From the NCBI GenBank assembly GCA_002721445.1, contig PBKN01000007.1, positions 1 to 60,134 on the forward strand: 60,134 nt of DNA. The letters run 5' to 3'. Source of the DNA: Chloroflexota bacterium. GTDB lineage: Bacteria > Chloroflexota > Dehalococcoidia > Lucifugimonadales > GCA-002723415. A program made the translations under genes and the position numbers. The stretch's first letter is position 1. Each line of letters starts with the position of its first letter. Of this stretch, positions 34,978 to 43,436 are shown piece by piece. The notes beneath the pieces were generated by a model. That model saw only the letters and a list, made by a program, of their open reading frames with translations, was not told the DNA's origin and made no database searches.

Positions 34978-35610
34978 TTGAAGGCAGAACTCTTAACAAC
35001 AATGGGTAGTGATTTAACTGTTGTAAATAGTGCTAGGGTTTCATTTGATAAACATGTTGATGAATTTCGTGACCAAGATGAAAAACTCCTGAAGTATTTG
35101 GCCTCCCATGGTCATTGGACTCCTTTTGCGCACCCTCAATTACAATTTAGGATTTCAGCACCTATTTTTGTTGCAAGGCAACTAGTTAAGCATCAGATAG
35201 GTTTAGTATGGAATGAAGTAAGCAGGAGATATGTTGATACAGTTCCAAGATTTTTTATTCCAGAAAAATGGAGAGAAAGACCAAAAAACAAAAAACAAGG
35301 GTCTGGAACAGAAGTTATAGATCTTACTAATGAAGAAGATGAAGCTATATTAAAATTACATAAAGATGCTCTTGATTTATATTCTAAACTACTTTTGAAA
35401 AATGTAGCGCCTGAACAAGCCCGGATGCTGTTGCCTCAATCTATGTATACGGAGTGGTATTGGACAGGTAGTTTATTTGCTTTTTCTAGAGTTTATGGAT
35501 TGAGAACTACAGAGGATGCTCAAATGGAGACCAGAGAATTAGTTGAATCTATGGGAAGCCAAATTCATGCTCACTTTCCAATTAGTTGGAAATATTTGAC
35601 ATCTAGTTAA
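34978..35610 (+). CDS. thyX: Flavin-dependent thymidylate synthase ThyX
   Basis: Makes dTMP from dUMP with FAD, methylenetetrahydrofolate and NADPH; 210 aa. The ThyX motif, usually RHRx7S, reads K71-H-Q-IGLVWNEV-S82-RRY, a variant known mainly from phage and marine sequences. The FAD/dUMP contacts HWTPFAHP and ARMLLPQSMYTEWYWTG-like region (ARxxLP...) are present. Translation starts at TTG with TTGGAG upstream. It follows pdhC by 27 bases; with nrdJ it supplies DNA precursors. Its stop overlaps the convergent MFS gene by 4 bases. Confidence 0.92.
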   Translation: MKAELLTTMGSDLTVVNSARVSFDKHVDEFRDQDEKLLKYLASHGHWTPFAHPQLQFRISAPIFVARQLVKHQIGLVWNEVSRRYVDTVPRFFIPEKWRERPKNKKQGSGTEVIDLTNEEDEAILKLHKDALDLYSKLLLKNVAPEQARMLLPQSMYTEWYWTGSLFAFSRVYGLRTTEDAQMETRELVESMGSQIHAHFPISWKYLTSS

Positions 35611-37052
35611 TTTTTATTTTTAATTAAAATTAATGGAATTATTCCAATGACACATAATATAGAAGCTATTAAAAAAAACTCGTTGAATAACTTTAGACCA
35701 GATTCTGTAATTTGCAATTGAATATCAGATGTAAGGTTATTAGAATTTAAATTAGTTTGGCTAAATATTGGTAGAATATGAATATCATTTGTTAATTCTT
35801 TAAATCTAGATGTACCCCATGCACTTATCCATGACATAGTCAAAGTCATACCAATTAGCCTGCTGACAGTCAATATGCTTGCGGCAGTAGTTTTATAAGT
35901 TTCTTGAATAGATTCTAATCCTTTAGAATATATTGGAGATATCAACATTCCTAGACCAAACCCTGTAACAAATAAGTGAATAGTTAAGCTGGGATCAGAT
36001 ATTTCTAAAGTCCAATTACTCATTAGTAAAAATCCAATACTAGATATTATTAATCCAATTATTACAGTTATTTTATAGTTTGTTTTTTGGTATATTATCC
36101 CCCCTAATATTGCAGACACTGGAATAGCAATAGTCATTCTCATTAGATATAAACCTCCATCTAATGGGTTTAGTCCTAACACAGTATTTGCCATTAAAGG
36201 TACAGTAATCATACCAATCATAAGAGATGATCCAATTAAAAGATGAGATAAATTAACTGATATAAAATTATAAGTTTTAAATTGTGATTTTATGTTATTA
36301 AAATTTTTAGAATTTATTTGAATTATTAGAATTAATGTTGTGATTATAAAAATTGTGAAGTAAATATATGTATATATATCTATTGGATTCAATTTATTAA
36401 GTCCTAAAGTTATAGATACAAGAGAAATAATTAATATAAAGCCTGATATGAGATTAAATTTTTCACCGCTAGATTTTTTAGGATTTATAAATAGTATACA
36501 AGTTAATAATACAATTAGCCCTAGGGGAATATTTATCCAGAATACCCACTTCCAGTTTATATAATTAGATATGATTCCTCCCCATAATGGTCCTATTACT
36601 CCTCCAGCTTCTGCTGTGCCTCCAATTATACCTATAGGTACTGCAATTTTATTTTGTGGAAAATAATCCGATGTTATGCTTATACCTATCGGTATTAAAG
36701 CACCTGCTCCAATTGCTTGAAATATTCTTGATAATATTAATAATTCTATTGTTGGAGATAATGCAACTAAAATTGATCCGATTAAAAAAGTTATTATACA
36801 CAGCATAAATATTCTGCGTTTACCATATATATCTGATATTCTTCCTATTACTGGAATTGCTGATATATATCCAATTAAATATCCTGTTATACTCCATGAG
36901 ACTTTATTTAGTTCATTTGGAGCTATATTCATATCATTCATAATTTCAGGAATTATAGTTACTATTACTGTTTGGTCATCAGCTGCTATAAATACTCCTA
37001 AACAAATTGGTAAAAGTGAAATATAAGGATATTTTTTTATTTTATTCAACAT
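35607..37052 (-). CDS. MFS transporter, DHA2 family (P55-like)
   Basis: A 481-aa integral membrane exporter with about 14 hydrophobic segments, the DHA2 (14-TM drug:proton antiporter) pattern. The first segment has LGVFIAADDQTVIVTIIPEI, where most members carry LDxTIVNVALP; motif A is GRISDIYGKRRIFM after the second. Directly upstream on the same strand, 10 bases away, lies an LprG-like lipoprotein gene, the order of the mycobacterial lprG-p55 lipid export operon. Function as lipid or drug exporter is inferred. Confidence 0.85.
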   Translation of the reverse strand: MLNKIKKYPYISLLPICLGVFIAADDQTVIVTIIPEIMNDMNIAPNELNKVSWSITGYLIGYISAIPVIGRISDIYGKRRIFMLCIITFLIGSILVALSPTIELLILSRIFQAIGAGALIPIGISITSDYFPQNKIAVPIGIIGGTAEAGGVIGPLWGGIISNYINWKWVFWINIPLGLIVLLTCILFINPKKSSGEKFNLISGFILIISLVSITLGLNKLNPIDIYTYIYFTIFIITTLILIIQINSKNFNNIKSQFKTYNFISVNLSHLLIGSSLMIGMITVPLMANTVLGLNPLDGGLYLMRMTIAIPVSAILGGIIYQKTNYKITVIIGLIISSIGFLLMSNWTLEISDPSLTIHLFVTGFGLGMLISPIYSKGLESIQETYKTTAASILTVSRLIGMTLTMSWISAWGTSRFKELTNDIHILPIFSQTNLNSNNLTSDIQLQITESGLKLFNEFFLIASILCVIGIIPLILIKNKN

Positions 37053-37062
37053 AACTTATAGT

Positions 37063-37788
37063 TTATTGATTTGGTAAAGATATAGATATTATTTCATTAA
37101 ATTTAGATAATTTAATAATTCTTTTTGTATTATTTTGTTCCATATTATTTATCTTGCCTATTAGTATAGCTTTAGAAAGCAAAAAATCTGATTTTCTGAT
37201 AGTTAATAATACTTCTATATTAGCTTCTTCTACAGGCTCGGGTACTATTGATGCTAAAGATTTATTAGGCAATATTCCATTTATGACATATTTTTCAGTG
37301 GTATTTTCAGTGATTTGTGGTTTTGAGATATCATTAAGGATGTTTGATATTCCTTCACTAGGGTCAAAAAAATTTATTGGGTTTAAATTTTCAGGTATTT
37401 TTTCCCAGATTTCATTTAATGGATTTTTTAGATAGGTTGATTGATTAGTTACAATTACTCCTGACTTAATTGGTATTCCACTAATTAAGCCGCTAAATTC
37501 AATATTAAGTTCTTCCGAATTTATAATATAACCTTTGGCTGATATAAGAGATAAATTAGTTGAGATAAAAGTGAACCCATTTTCATGAGATAAGTCCAAA
37601 TAAAAAGAATTTAGTTTTTCTATAGATTTGCTAGATTTATTTAAAATTTCTATTGGACTTATATATTTTTCTTCTTCATAAATATTTGTATTACTAGATG
37701 AATTGCAACTTAATAATATTATTATCAAATTTACAACAATATAAGTTATTATTAAGTTGCTTAGTTTTAAAATATTATTTTGGATCAT
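37063..37788 (-). CDS. LppX/LprAFG-like lipoprotein (LprG-like)
   Basis: A 241-aa lipoprotein: hydrophobic signal peptide ending in lipobox LLSC with C28 as the lipidated residue. The mature part is predicted to be the curved beta-sheet fold of the LppX/LprAFG family that shelters an acyl chain: SPIEILNKSSKSIEKLNSFYLDLSHENG, alternating strands, and WEKIPENLNPINFFDPSEGISNIL are family-like (the W..IP...L.P..lfdp..gi pattern). The next gene encodes a DHA2 transporter. Together they may move a lipid to the cell surface, by analogy with mycobacteria. Identification is by pattern and context, so moderate. Confidence 0.68.
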   Translation of the reverse strand: MIQNNILKLSNLIITYIVVNLIIILLSCNSSSNTNIYEEEKYISPIEILNKSSKSIEKLNSFYLDLSHENGFTFISTNLSLISAKGYIINSEELNIEFSGLISGIPIKSGVIVTNQSTYLKNPLNEIWEKIPENLNPINFFDPSEGISNILNDISKPQITENTTEKYVINGILPNKSLASIVPEPVEEANIEVLLTIRKSDFLLSKAILIGKINNMEQNNTKRIIKLSKFNEIISISLPNQ

Positions 37789-37804
37789 TTCATTTCATGT
37801 TTGA

Positions 37805-37864
37805 ATAAAATAAAAGAACCCTGAATAAAGTCATATGACTAAATCCAGGGTTCTTTTATTTTAT
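37805..37864 (-). terminator. Intrinsic terminator between the LPITG protein gene and the lprG-like gene
   Basis: Arms of 19 bases (37805-37823 and 37846-37864, core AAGAACCCTG/CAGGGTTCTT) are perfectly complementary; on the minus strand the stem ends in a T-rich tail. The loop itself contains the palindrome AGTCATATGACT. It sits 13 bases after the stop of the upstream minus-strand gene, so lprG-like/MFS need their own promoter. Confidence 0.88.
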
Positions 37865-37876
37865 AATCTTTAAAAA

Positions 37877-39064
37877 CTAAGCTCTGTTTTTCCTTGAAAC
37901 TCTAAGAGCTATAGTACCTATAGATAGAGATATTATTGCTAATAATAGAGTAATAGGCAACAAATTAGTTATTGGAATTCCCCCTGTTATAGGCAAACCA
38001 CTGCCATCATAACGTAATACAGGGTTAATAGATGAAGGGGAAATACCACCGCTTGTTACTGAAGCTAATCTAAATGAAGCCATAAGCTGTGTATCTCTAA
38101 TTGCTTGTTTAGCACCACCTTCACCGGCAACAGCTTCAATAGATGAGTTTTTATTACTATCAAATCCATCTCTAGCAGCTTCTAGGTTACTAATTAAAGT
38201 TCCAGCACCAGGCCCAACAAATATTTGTGCAATTACAAGCTCGTCTTCAGCTATTATATTAGTAATAGCTATATCTCTAGCTAGAGTAGCCCAATCTTCT
38301 GTATTTTTAGCATCTATTTTAACTAGTGTGGATGTTCCAGTTATATATGGATCTCCAGGTACTGCCTCCGATGCTGTAGTGGCAATTGATCTATCAGCAG
38401 CATAGTTTAGTATTCCATAGCCATCACCATTTACAGTTCCAGCTTTGTAATTGGCTCCAGAGGAACCTTCAATTATATTTATTACATCTTGAGCATGTCC
38501 TTGCATTTCAGCTAAGGTAGTAGCATTTTTTGCAGCATGAGCACTAGTAATAGCTAGGTCAAGCTGAGTAACTAGGTTACGAAATACTCCTGTTTCACCT
38601 GTCGGGCTCTTACCAGCTAAATGTCTTATATGAATCAATCCATCTGCTGGAACTTGATGCATGTATAAAACAGTGCCAGGGCTAGACGTATCATCATCTG
38701 GAACAGTTTCTGATGTAATTATTGCAGTTGCGAAATTTTGGAGTAAGTCTATTCCAGTATAACCAGTAGAAGCACTATTAAATGATAGGCTAGCACTTCC
38801 GTCTGCTGCAACTGAAATTACTCCAGTACTTAAGAAAGTTTTAGCATCATCAGACACTAGCCAACTTTCATAAGCTGTTCCTTCTGCAGGTATTGGTAGA
38901 CTATGCAATGTATATCTAATTGCATCATTTGATGAAATATCATCATGTATTTCAGCATTCCCGATTCTTGTTTTTTGTTCCTCTTCCTCAGCTAGTATTA
39001 CTGAAGTCGGGAAAACCATCAGTAAAACTATAGCTAAGAAAGCGGTTAACTTATACCTAAGCAT
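37877..39064 (-). CDS. Secreted surface protein of unknown function with LPITG-type C-terminal tail
   Basis: I do not recognise the function. The 395-aa chain has a signal peptide (MLRYKLTAFLAIVLLMVFPTSVILA, then an acidic EEEEQ) and a C-terminus with L357-P-I-T-G, a hydrophobic stretch of about 25 residues and a basic end (RVSRKNRA), which is the layout of a sortase LPXTG signal or simply a C-terminal membrane anchor. The first domain (AYESWLVSDDAKTFLSTGVISVAADGSASLSF) recalls the extracytoplasmic part of RskA-like proteins; the middle is Ala/Thr-rich and probably helical. No cysteine is evident. GGGAGG lies 13 bases before the ATG. A strong terminator follows, so it is likely a single-gene unit made in quantity. 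Confidence 0.6.
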   Translation of the reverse strand: MLRYKLTAFLAIVLLMVFPTSVILAEEEEQKTRIGNAEIHDDISSNDAIRYTLHSLPIPAEGTAYESWLVSDDAKTFLSTGVISVAADGSASLSFNSASTGYTGIDLLQNFATAIITSETVPDDDTSSPGTVLYMHQVPADGLIHIRHLAGKSPTGETGVFRNLVTQLDLAITSAHAAKNATTLAEMQGHAQDVINIIEGSSGANYKAGTVNGDGYGILNYAADRSIATTASEAVPGDPYITGTSTLVKIDAKNTEDWATLARDIAITNIIAEDELVIAQIFVGPGAGTLISNLEAARDGFDSNKNSSIEAVAGEGGAKQAIRDTQLMASFRLASVTSGGISPSSINPVLRYDGSGLPITGGIPITNLLPITLLLAIISLSIGTIALRVSRKNRA

Positions 39065-39351
39065 GGTATCTAATTTTCCTCCCGCTTAAGAGTGAAAGAT
39101 TTATACTAGAACTCAATCTAATCTGAACTCTATCACATATCTAGCAAAGATTACAGCCTTTACAAGGGCATATTATATAAATATTCAATTACTTTGTTAT
39201 ATATTACAAATAATAATATGAAAAATATAGACAAAAGGCTATACTTTTTTGTGTTATTATTTTTGCATAAATCATAACATATAAAGAAATATTTGTATAT
39301 TCTTATCTTAATTTAGAATAAAATGAATTTAGGAATCGGAAAGATATTTTA

Positions 39352-40986
39352 TTACCAACCAATGGCGACACCGTCTCTTCTAGGGTCAGCTCCTCCATAA
39401 AAAACATTGGTTTCTTTGTCTAGTTTTATTCCTTGTGCCCCACCTACTATAGGAGACCAATCATCTATTATTTCAACTGAGTGCCCTGATTTCATTAATT
39501 TTTTTATACAATCATCTTTAAATCTATTTTCCATTTGGACATGTTTGTTAGATAATACTTTAAACCTAGGTGATTCTATAGCTTCTTGGATATTCATGCC
39601 ATAATTTAATATATTTGTAATGATTTGTGGAGTGGTTTGTAATATGCCCCAGCTTCCTGGAGTTCCAATGCTTAATATAAATTGATTGTCTTTAGCTACA
39701 TGCACTGGAGCAACGACGAAATCAACTTTCTTATTAGGTCCAATTTTGTTGGGACTATTTTCAGAAATGTCAAACCAAGAAGCCATGTTGTTAAGGAATA
39801 TTCCAGTTTCACCCATTGCTGCACCACATCCAAAACCACCGCCTAAGGTTTGAGTTATAGATACTACATTTCCTTCTTTATCTGCAATTGCAAAATGTGT
39901 AGTCATACCAGAAGAATAATTTTCAGGTGATCCAGGTAATAAAGAACCAATAGGTATATTGTTGGAAAAATGCTCACCACTCACTATTGATGGTTTATCA
40001 TCAATTCTTTTTCTTTGAATTTTCGCATATTCTTTGGATAGTAAGCCGGATAAAGGGATTTTTACATAGTCTGGATCGCCTGCATATTTAATTCGATCTG
40101 TAGTTGCCAATTTAACTGATTCTATGTATTTATGAAGATTATTTATTTGTTGAGGAGAATCATTGAAATTCATTAAATTTTCGAGGATTTGTAAGGTTTC
40201 TAAAATTTGAAATCCACTTGAATTAGGTGGAGTAGTAAGTATTTTATATCCATGGTAGTCAATACTTATTGGGTCTTGCCATTCAGGGCTATATCTTGAG
40301 AAATCATCAAGTGTAAATATACCTCCTAATTTATTGTTTCCATCAACAATTTGTTTGGCTAATTCACCTTTATAGAAAATATCTTTTCCATGTCGAGATA
40401 TCTTTCTAAATGATTCAGCTAGTTGAGGCATTTTTAAAATTGAACCTGGTTTAGGTATAGATTTATCACTATTTAATAAGATTGATGATGATGGAAATGG
40501 TGAAATTCTTTCTTTTGATTTTTGTATATATTGTGAATTTAAATAAGTTAAAGGAAATCCGTTATCCGCATAATTTATTGCTGAAGAAAATAAATTGTCA
40601 AGATCCATTGTTCCGTAAGATTCATTTAAAGTTAGCCATCCAGATAAATTTCCAGGGATTAATGAAGATAGAATGCCTAATGATTTATTTTCTGGTGTAA
40701 ATTTTTCTAGGACTGCATTTTCAGGAGCGTTACCAGAAAAATTTAAGCACCTGAATCGGTTTTCTTTCTTTATGTACACTAATGCTAGCCCAATTCCTCC
40801 AATACCAGACATATAGGGTTCAACAACATTTAATGTTGAAGCTACAGCTACAGCTGCATCAAATGCATTTCCTCCTTGAGTAAGTATTTTAATACCAGCT
40901 GTTGATGCTAAAGGATGTGCAGAAGTAACCATTCCATTGCTTCCCATCGATACTGGACGGGTTGACAATTTATCGTGTGATGACAT
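39352..40986 (-). CDS. Gamma-glutamyltransferase family protein
   Basis: N-terminal nucleophile hydrolase that cleaves gamma-glutamyl bonds (glutathione or similar) after self-processing; 544 aa. It has the family pattern MVTSAHPLASTAGIKILTQGGNAFDAAVAVA, EPYMSGIGG, PG and TTPPNSSG, and the nucleophile Thr in TTHFAIADKEGNVVS (T362 in this numbering), followed by LGGGFGCG. I start at 40986 because AGGAGGG lies just upstream; the frame open to 41046 contains a promoter-like site. No signal peptide is visible, so it may be cytosolic or use another export route. Related cephalosporin acylases and hydrolases share these features, so the substrate is open. Confidence 0.82.
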   Translation of the reverse strand: MSSHDKLSTRPVSMGSNGMVTSAHPLASTAGIKILTQGGNAFDAAVAVASTLNVVEPYMSGIGGIGLALVYIKKENRFRCLNFSGNAPENAVLEKFTPENKSLGILSSLIPGNLSGWLTLNESYGTMDLDNLFSSAINYADNGFPLTYLNSQYIQKSKERISPFPSSSILLNSDKSIPKPGSILKMPQLAESFRKISRHGKDIFYKGELAKQIVDGNNKLGGIFTLDDFSRYSPEWQDPISIDYHGYKILTTPPNSSGFQILETLQILENLMNFNDSPQQINNLHKYIESVKLATTDRIKYAGDPDYVKIPLSGLLSKEYAKIQRKRIDDKPSIVSGEHFSNNIPIGSLLPGSPENYSSGMTTHFAIADKEGNVVSITQTLGGGFGCGAAMGETGIFLNNMASWFDISENSPNKIGPNKKVDFVVAPVHVAKDNQFILSIGTPGSWGILQTTPQIITNILNYGMNIQEAIESPRFKVLSNKHVQMENRFKDDCIKKLMKSGHSVEIIDDWSPIVGGAQGIKLDKETNVFYGGADPRRDGVAIGW

Positions 40987-41017
40987 TTGATGCCCTCCTG
41001 TTTTAGTATTAATTAAT

Positions 41018-41046
41018 AAATTAGTTATATTCCAGGATTTTGTCAA
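41018..41046 (-). promoter_or_regulatory. Putative promoter of the gamma-glutamyltransferase gene
   Basis: On the minus strand TTGACA (41046-41041) is followed after 17 bases by TAATTT (41023-41018), 32 bases before the chosen start at 40986. The -35 is perfect and the -10 weak, like the nrdR promoter. Confidence 0.45.
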
Positions 41047-41048
41047 TT

Positions 41049-42182
41049 TTAGAATTTGTTATTAATTGCTAATTCGATTTCACTAAGTACATCGAAAGAA
41101 TTTTCGCTTTTTTTAGATGCAATTAAAATATCCAAAGAAGATTTAGATTTAATCTGTCCTAATGCCCATGCAGCATGTTGACGAATTAGAACTTCTTTTG
41201 ATGTTAGAGCTTTAGCTAATGCAGGAACAGCTTTTGGGTCTTTAATATTACCTAGAGCAATACAAATATTTCTTTGTAATCCAACTCTTTTAGCTCTTTT
41301 AATTGCACTATTTTTAAAAATAATTCGAAATTCTTCTTCACTAATTTCTAATAATGAAATTAGGTATTCTAATGAATAATTATGAGTAGATATAAAATTA
41401 TCTTCTCTTGTAGCTTCAGCGTCATCATTAACAGGGCATACTTCTTGGCAAATATCACATCCGAATATCCAGTTTTGAATATGAGGTCTAAGTTCTATAG
41501 GAATTGCACCTCTGTGTTCTATTGTAAGATAAGCTATACATTTCCTAGCATCAATTTTATATGGAGCAATTATCGCATTTGTAGGACATTTATCTATACA
41601 TTTTATACAGTTACCACAATTTGTTTTCAGAGGTTTATCTGGTTTTAAATCTAGTGTAGTAAGTATTTGGCTTAAAAATACCCATGAACCAAATTTTTTA
41701 GTCAAGATATTTGTGTTTTTACCAAACCACCCAACTCCTGCTCTCTCAGCAACAGCCCTGTCATTCATTGGTCCATCATCAACAAAGATTCTTGTTTTAA
41801 AATTATTTCCAAAAATATCCGATAATTTGTCAACTAGTAAATTTAATTTATTTTTTATTACAAAGTGGTAATCCTTACCCCATGCATATTGTGCAACTTT
41901 CCCAATATATTTATTATTACTATCACTGTTTGGATCTTTAAAATAACTTATTCCGAGTGAAATAATAGATTTTGCATCATTAAGGAGCTTTTCAGGATGA
42001 TTTGCTTTTTGAACTCTATCTATTGTATACCAATGCATTTCTCCCATATGTCCATTTTCAATTCTTTCTATTGATTCTTTTTCACCTCTTAAAAATGGTT
42101 TTGCTGTTGTAATGCCAATAATATCAAATCCTAGTTCATGAGCATATTTTTTTATAATTTTTTCTGGTGTTTTGGAGTTCAT
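41049..42182 (-). CDS. queG: Epoxyqueuosine reductase QueG
   Basis: Cobalamin- and iron-sulfur-dependent enzyme for the last step of queuosine synthesis in tRNA; 377 aa, cytosolic. The catalytic acid region is FVDDGPMNDRAVAERAGVGWFGKN (D135/D136), and two [4Fe-4S] clusters are marked by C189-x2-C-x2-C-x3-C199-P and C242-x2-C-x3-C249-P with C215. The C-terminal 100 residues form HEAT-like helices (AKALTSKEVLIRQHAAWALG). No other queuosine genes are nearby. With NrdJ this is the second B12-dependent enzyme of the window. Confidence 0.94.
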   Translation of the reverse strand: MNSKTPEKIIKKYAHELGFDIIGITTAKPFLRGEKESIERIENGHMGEMHWYTIDRVQKANHPEKLLNDAKSIISLGISYFKDPNSDSNNKYIGKVAQYAWGKDYHFVIKNKLNLLVDKLSDIFGNNFKTRIFVDDGPMNDRAVAERAGVGWFGKNTNILTKKFGSWVFLSQILTTLDLKPDKPLKTNCGNCIKCIDKCPTNAIIAPYKIDARKCIAYLTIEHRGAIPIELRPHIQNWIFGCDICQEVCPVNDDAEATREDNFISTHNYSLEYLISLLEISEEEFRIIFKNSAIKRAKRVGLQRNICIALGNIKDPKAVPALAKALTSKEVLIRQHAAWALGQIKSKSSLDILIASKKSENSFDVLSEIELAINNKF

Positions 42183-42198
42183 ATTAGGTTATTAGCTA

Positions 42199-42231
42199 TT
42201 TATAAATTGTTATTATTGAATTATAATAACA
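42199..42231 (+). promoter_or_regulatory. Promoter-like site with inverted repeat before guaB3
   Basis: TTTATA (42199-42204), a 17-base gap and a perfect TATAAT (42222-42227). The -10 lies inside an inverted repeat TGTTATTAT/ATAATAACA (42208-42216 and 42223-42231), so a regulator bound here could block the promoter. It lies in the 114-base space between divergent queG and guaB3. Confidence 0.4.
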
Positions 42232-42296
42232 CTGACTGTGTTAAATAGCATTTAAGATTGTCATATTTATATTTAATTTGTTGTAAGAGGTTTTAA

Positions 42297-43436
42297 ATGG
42301 GTTTATCTGAACGCAAGAATATTCGTAGAGCTTATGGATTTGATGAAGTTGCTATTGTTCCTGGTTCTATAACTATTAATCCAGAGATTACCGATACATC
42401 TATTGATATAGCTGGTGTTAATTTAACAATTCCTATATTAGCATCTGCTATGGATGCTATAGTTTCCCCAAGTTTCTCAGTATTAATGAATAAATTTGGT
42501 GGATTAGGTGTGATGAATTTAGAAGGTGTTCAAACTAGATATGATGATCCTGAAGAAGTATTACAGAAAATATCTAATTCATCTCAATCTGATGTTACGG
42601 GTGTAATGCAAGATTTATATAAAGAACCAATTAAAGAAGAACTAGTTGCAAGAAGAGTTAATGATATTAAAAAACATGGTGGTTATTGTGCTGTATCAAT
42701 TACTCCTGCTAACACAAAAAAATTATCTCCTATAGCTGTAGAAGCTGGTGCAGATATATTAGTAGTTCAATCTACTGTTACAACAACTAGGCATATATCG
42801 AATAGTATAAAAGGCCTTAGATTTCCAGAACTTTTAGACTTGATTAAAGTCCCTGTTTTAGTCGGGAACTGTGTAACATATGATGTCGCTCTTGAATTAA
42901 TGGAAACTGGTATTCATGGTGTTTTAGTGGGAGTTGGCCCTGGTGCTGCATGTACAACCAGAGAAGTTACTGGTGTGGGTGTTCCTCAAGTTACAGCGAC
43001 TATAGATTGTGCAGCGGCTAGAGATGAATATTTTAAGAGATCTAAAAGATATGTGCCTGTAATTACTGATGGAGGTATTAGAACTGGAGGAGATCTTTGT
43101 AAAACATTTGTAAGTGGAGCTGATGCGGTCATGCTAGGAACTCCTCTTGCACAATCAAAAGAAGCTCCTGGTAAGGGAAGTAATTGGGGTATGGCAACTC
43201 CTGATCCTGCATTACCTAGAGGTACCAGAGTAAATGTTGGAGTTAAGAGCTCTTTGGAGCAGATACTTTTTGGTCCGAGTTCTTTAACTGATGGTACTCA
43301 AAATCTTATTGGCGCTCTTAAAGCCTGTATGGGTATGGTGGGAGCGCAGAAAATCTCTGAATTACATGATGCTGAAATGGTTATTGCTCCATCTATAAAA
43401 ACAGAAGGTAAATATTTTCAATTATCTTCTAGTTAA
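42297..43436 (+). CDS. guaB3: IMP dehydrogenase, GuaB3 type (no CBS domains)
   Basis: Barrel enzyme of the IMP dehydrogenase/GMP reductase family; 379 aa. It starts RRAYGFDEVAIVPGS, typical of the GuaB3 group of actinobacteria and cyanobacteria, contains ASAMDAIVSP, the catalytic-loop cysteine C219 in GVGPGAACTTREVTG, and ITDGGIRTGGDLCKTFVSGADAVMLG for phosphate binding. The two CBS domains of ordinary GuaB are absent, so allosteric control by nucleotides is not expected. Conversion of IMP to XMP is the likely reaction, since cyanobacterial GuaB3 has been shown to do it; whether another GuaB exists elsewhere is unknown. Confidence 0.87.
   Translation: MGLSERKNIRRAYGFDEVAIVPGSITINPEITDTSIDIAGVNLTIPILASAMDAIVSPSFSVLMNKFGGLGVMNLEGVQTRYDDPEEVLQKISNSSQSDVTGVMQDLYKEPIKEELVARRVNDIKKHGGYCAVSITPANTKKLSPIAVEAGADILVVQSTVTTTRHISNSIKGLRFPELLDLIKVPVLVGNCVTYDVALELMETGIHGVLVGVGPGAACTTREVTGVGVPQVTATIDCAAARDEYFKRSKRYVPVITDGGIRTGGDLCKTFVSGADAVMLGTPLAQSKEAPGKGSNWGMATPDPALPRGTRVNVGVKSSLEQILFGPSSLTDGTQNLIGALKACMGMVGAQKISELHDAEMVIAPSIKTEGKYFQLSSS

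Noticed and set aside
40987-41046. N-terminal extension of the gamma-glutamyltransferase by 20 residues
   Set aside because: A strong AGGAGGG site directs the start to 40986, and the extension overlaps a promoter-like TTGACA.
35607-42182. Genomic island or prophage carrying transporter, lipoprotein and LPITG protein genes
   Set aside because: No integrase, attachment repeat, tRNA junction or change in base composition was seen; queG in the same run is a core gene.
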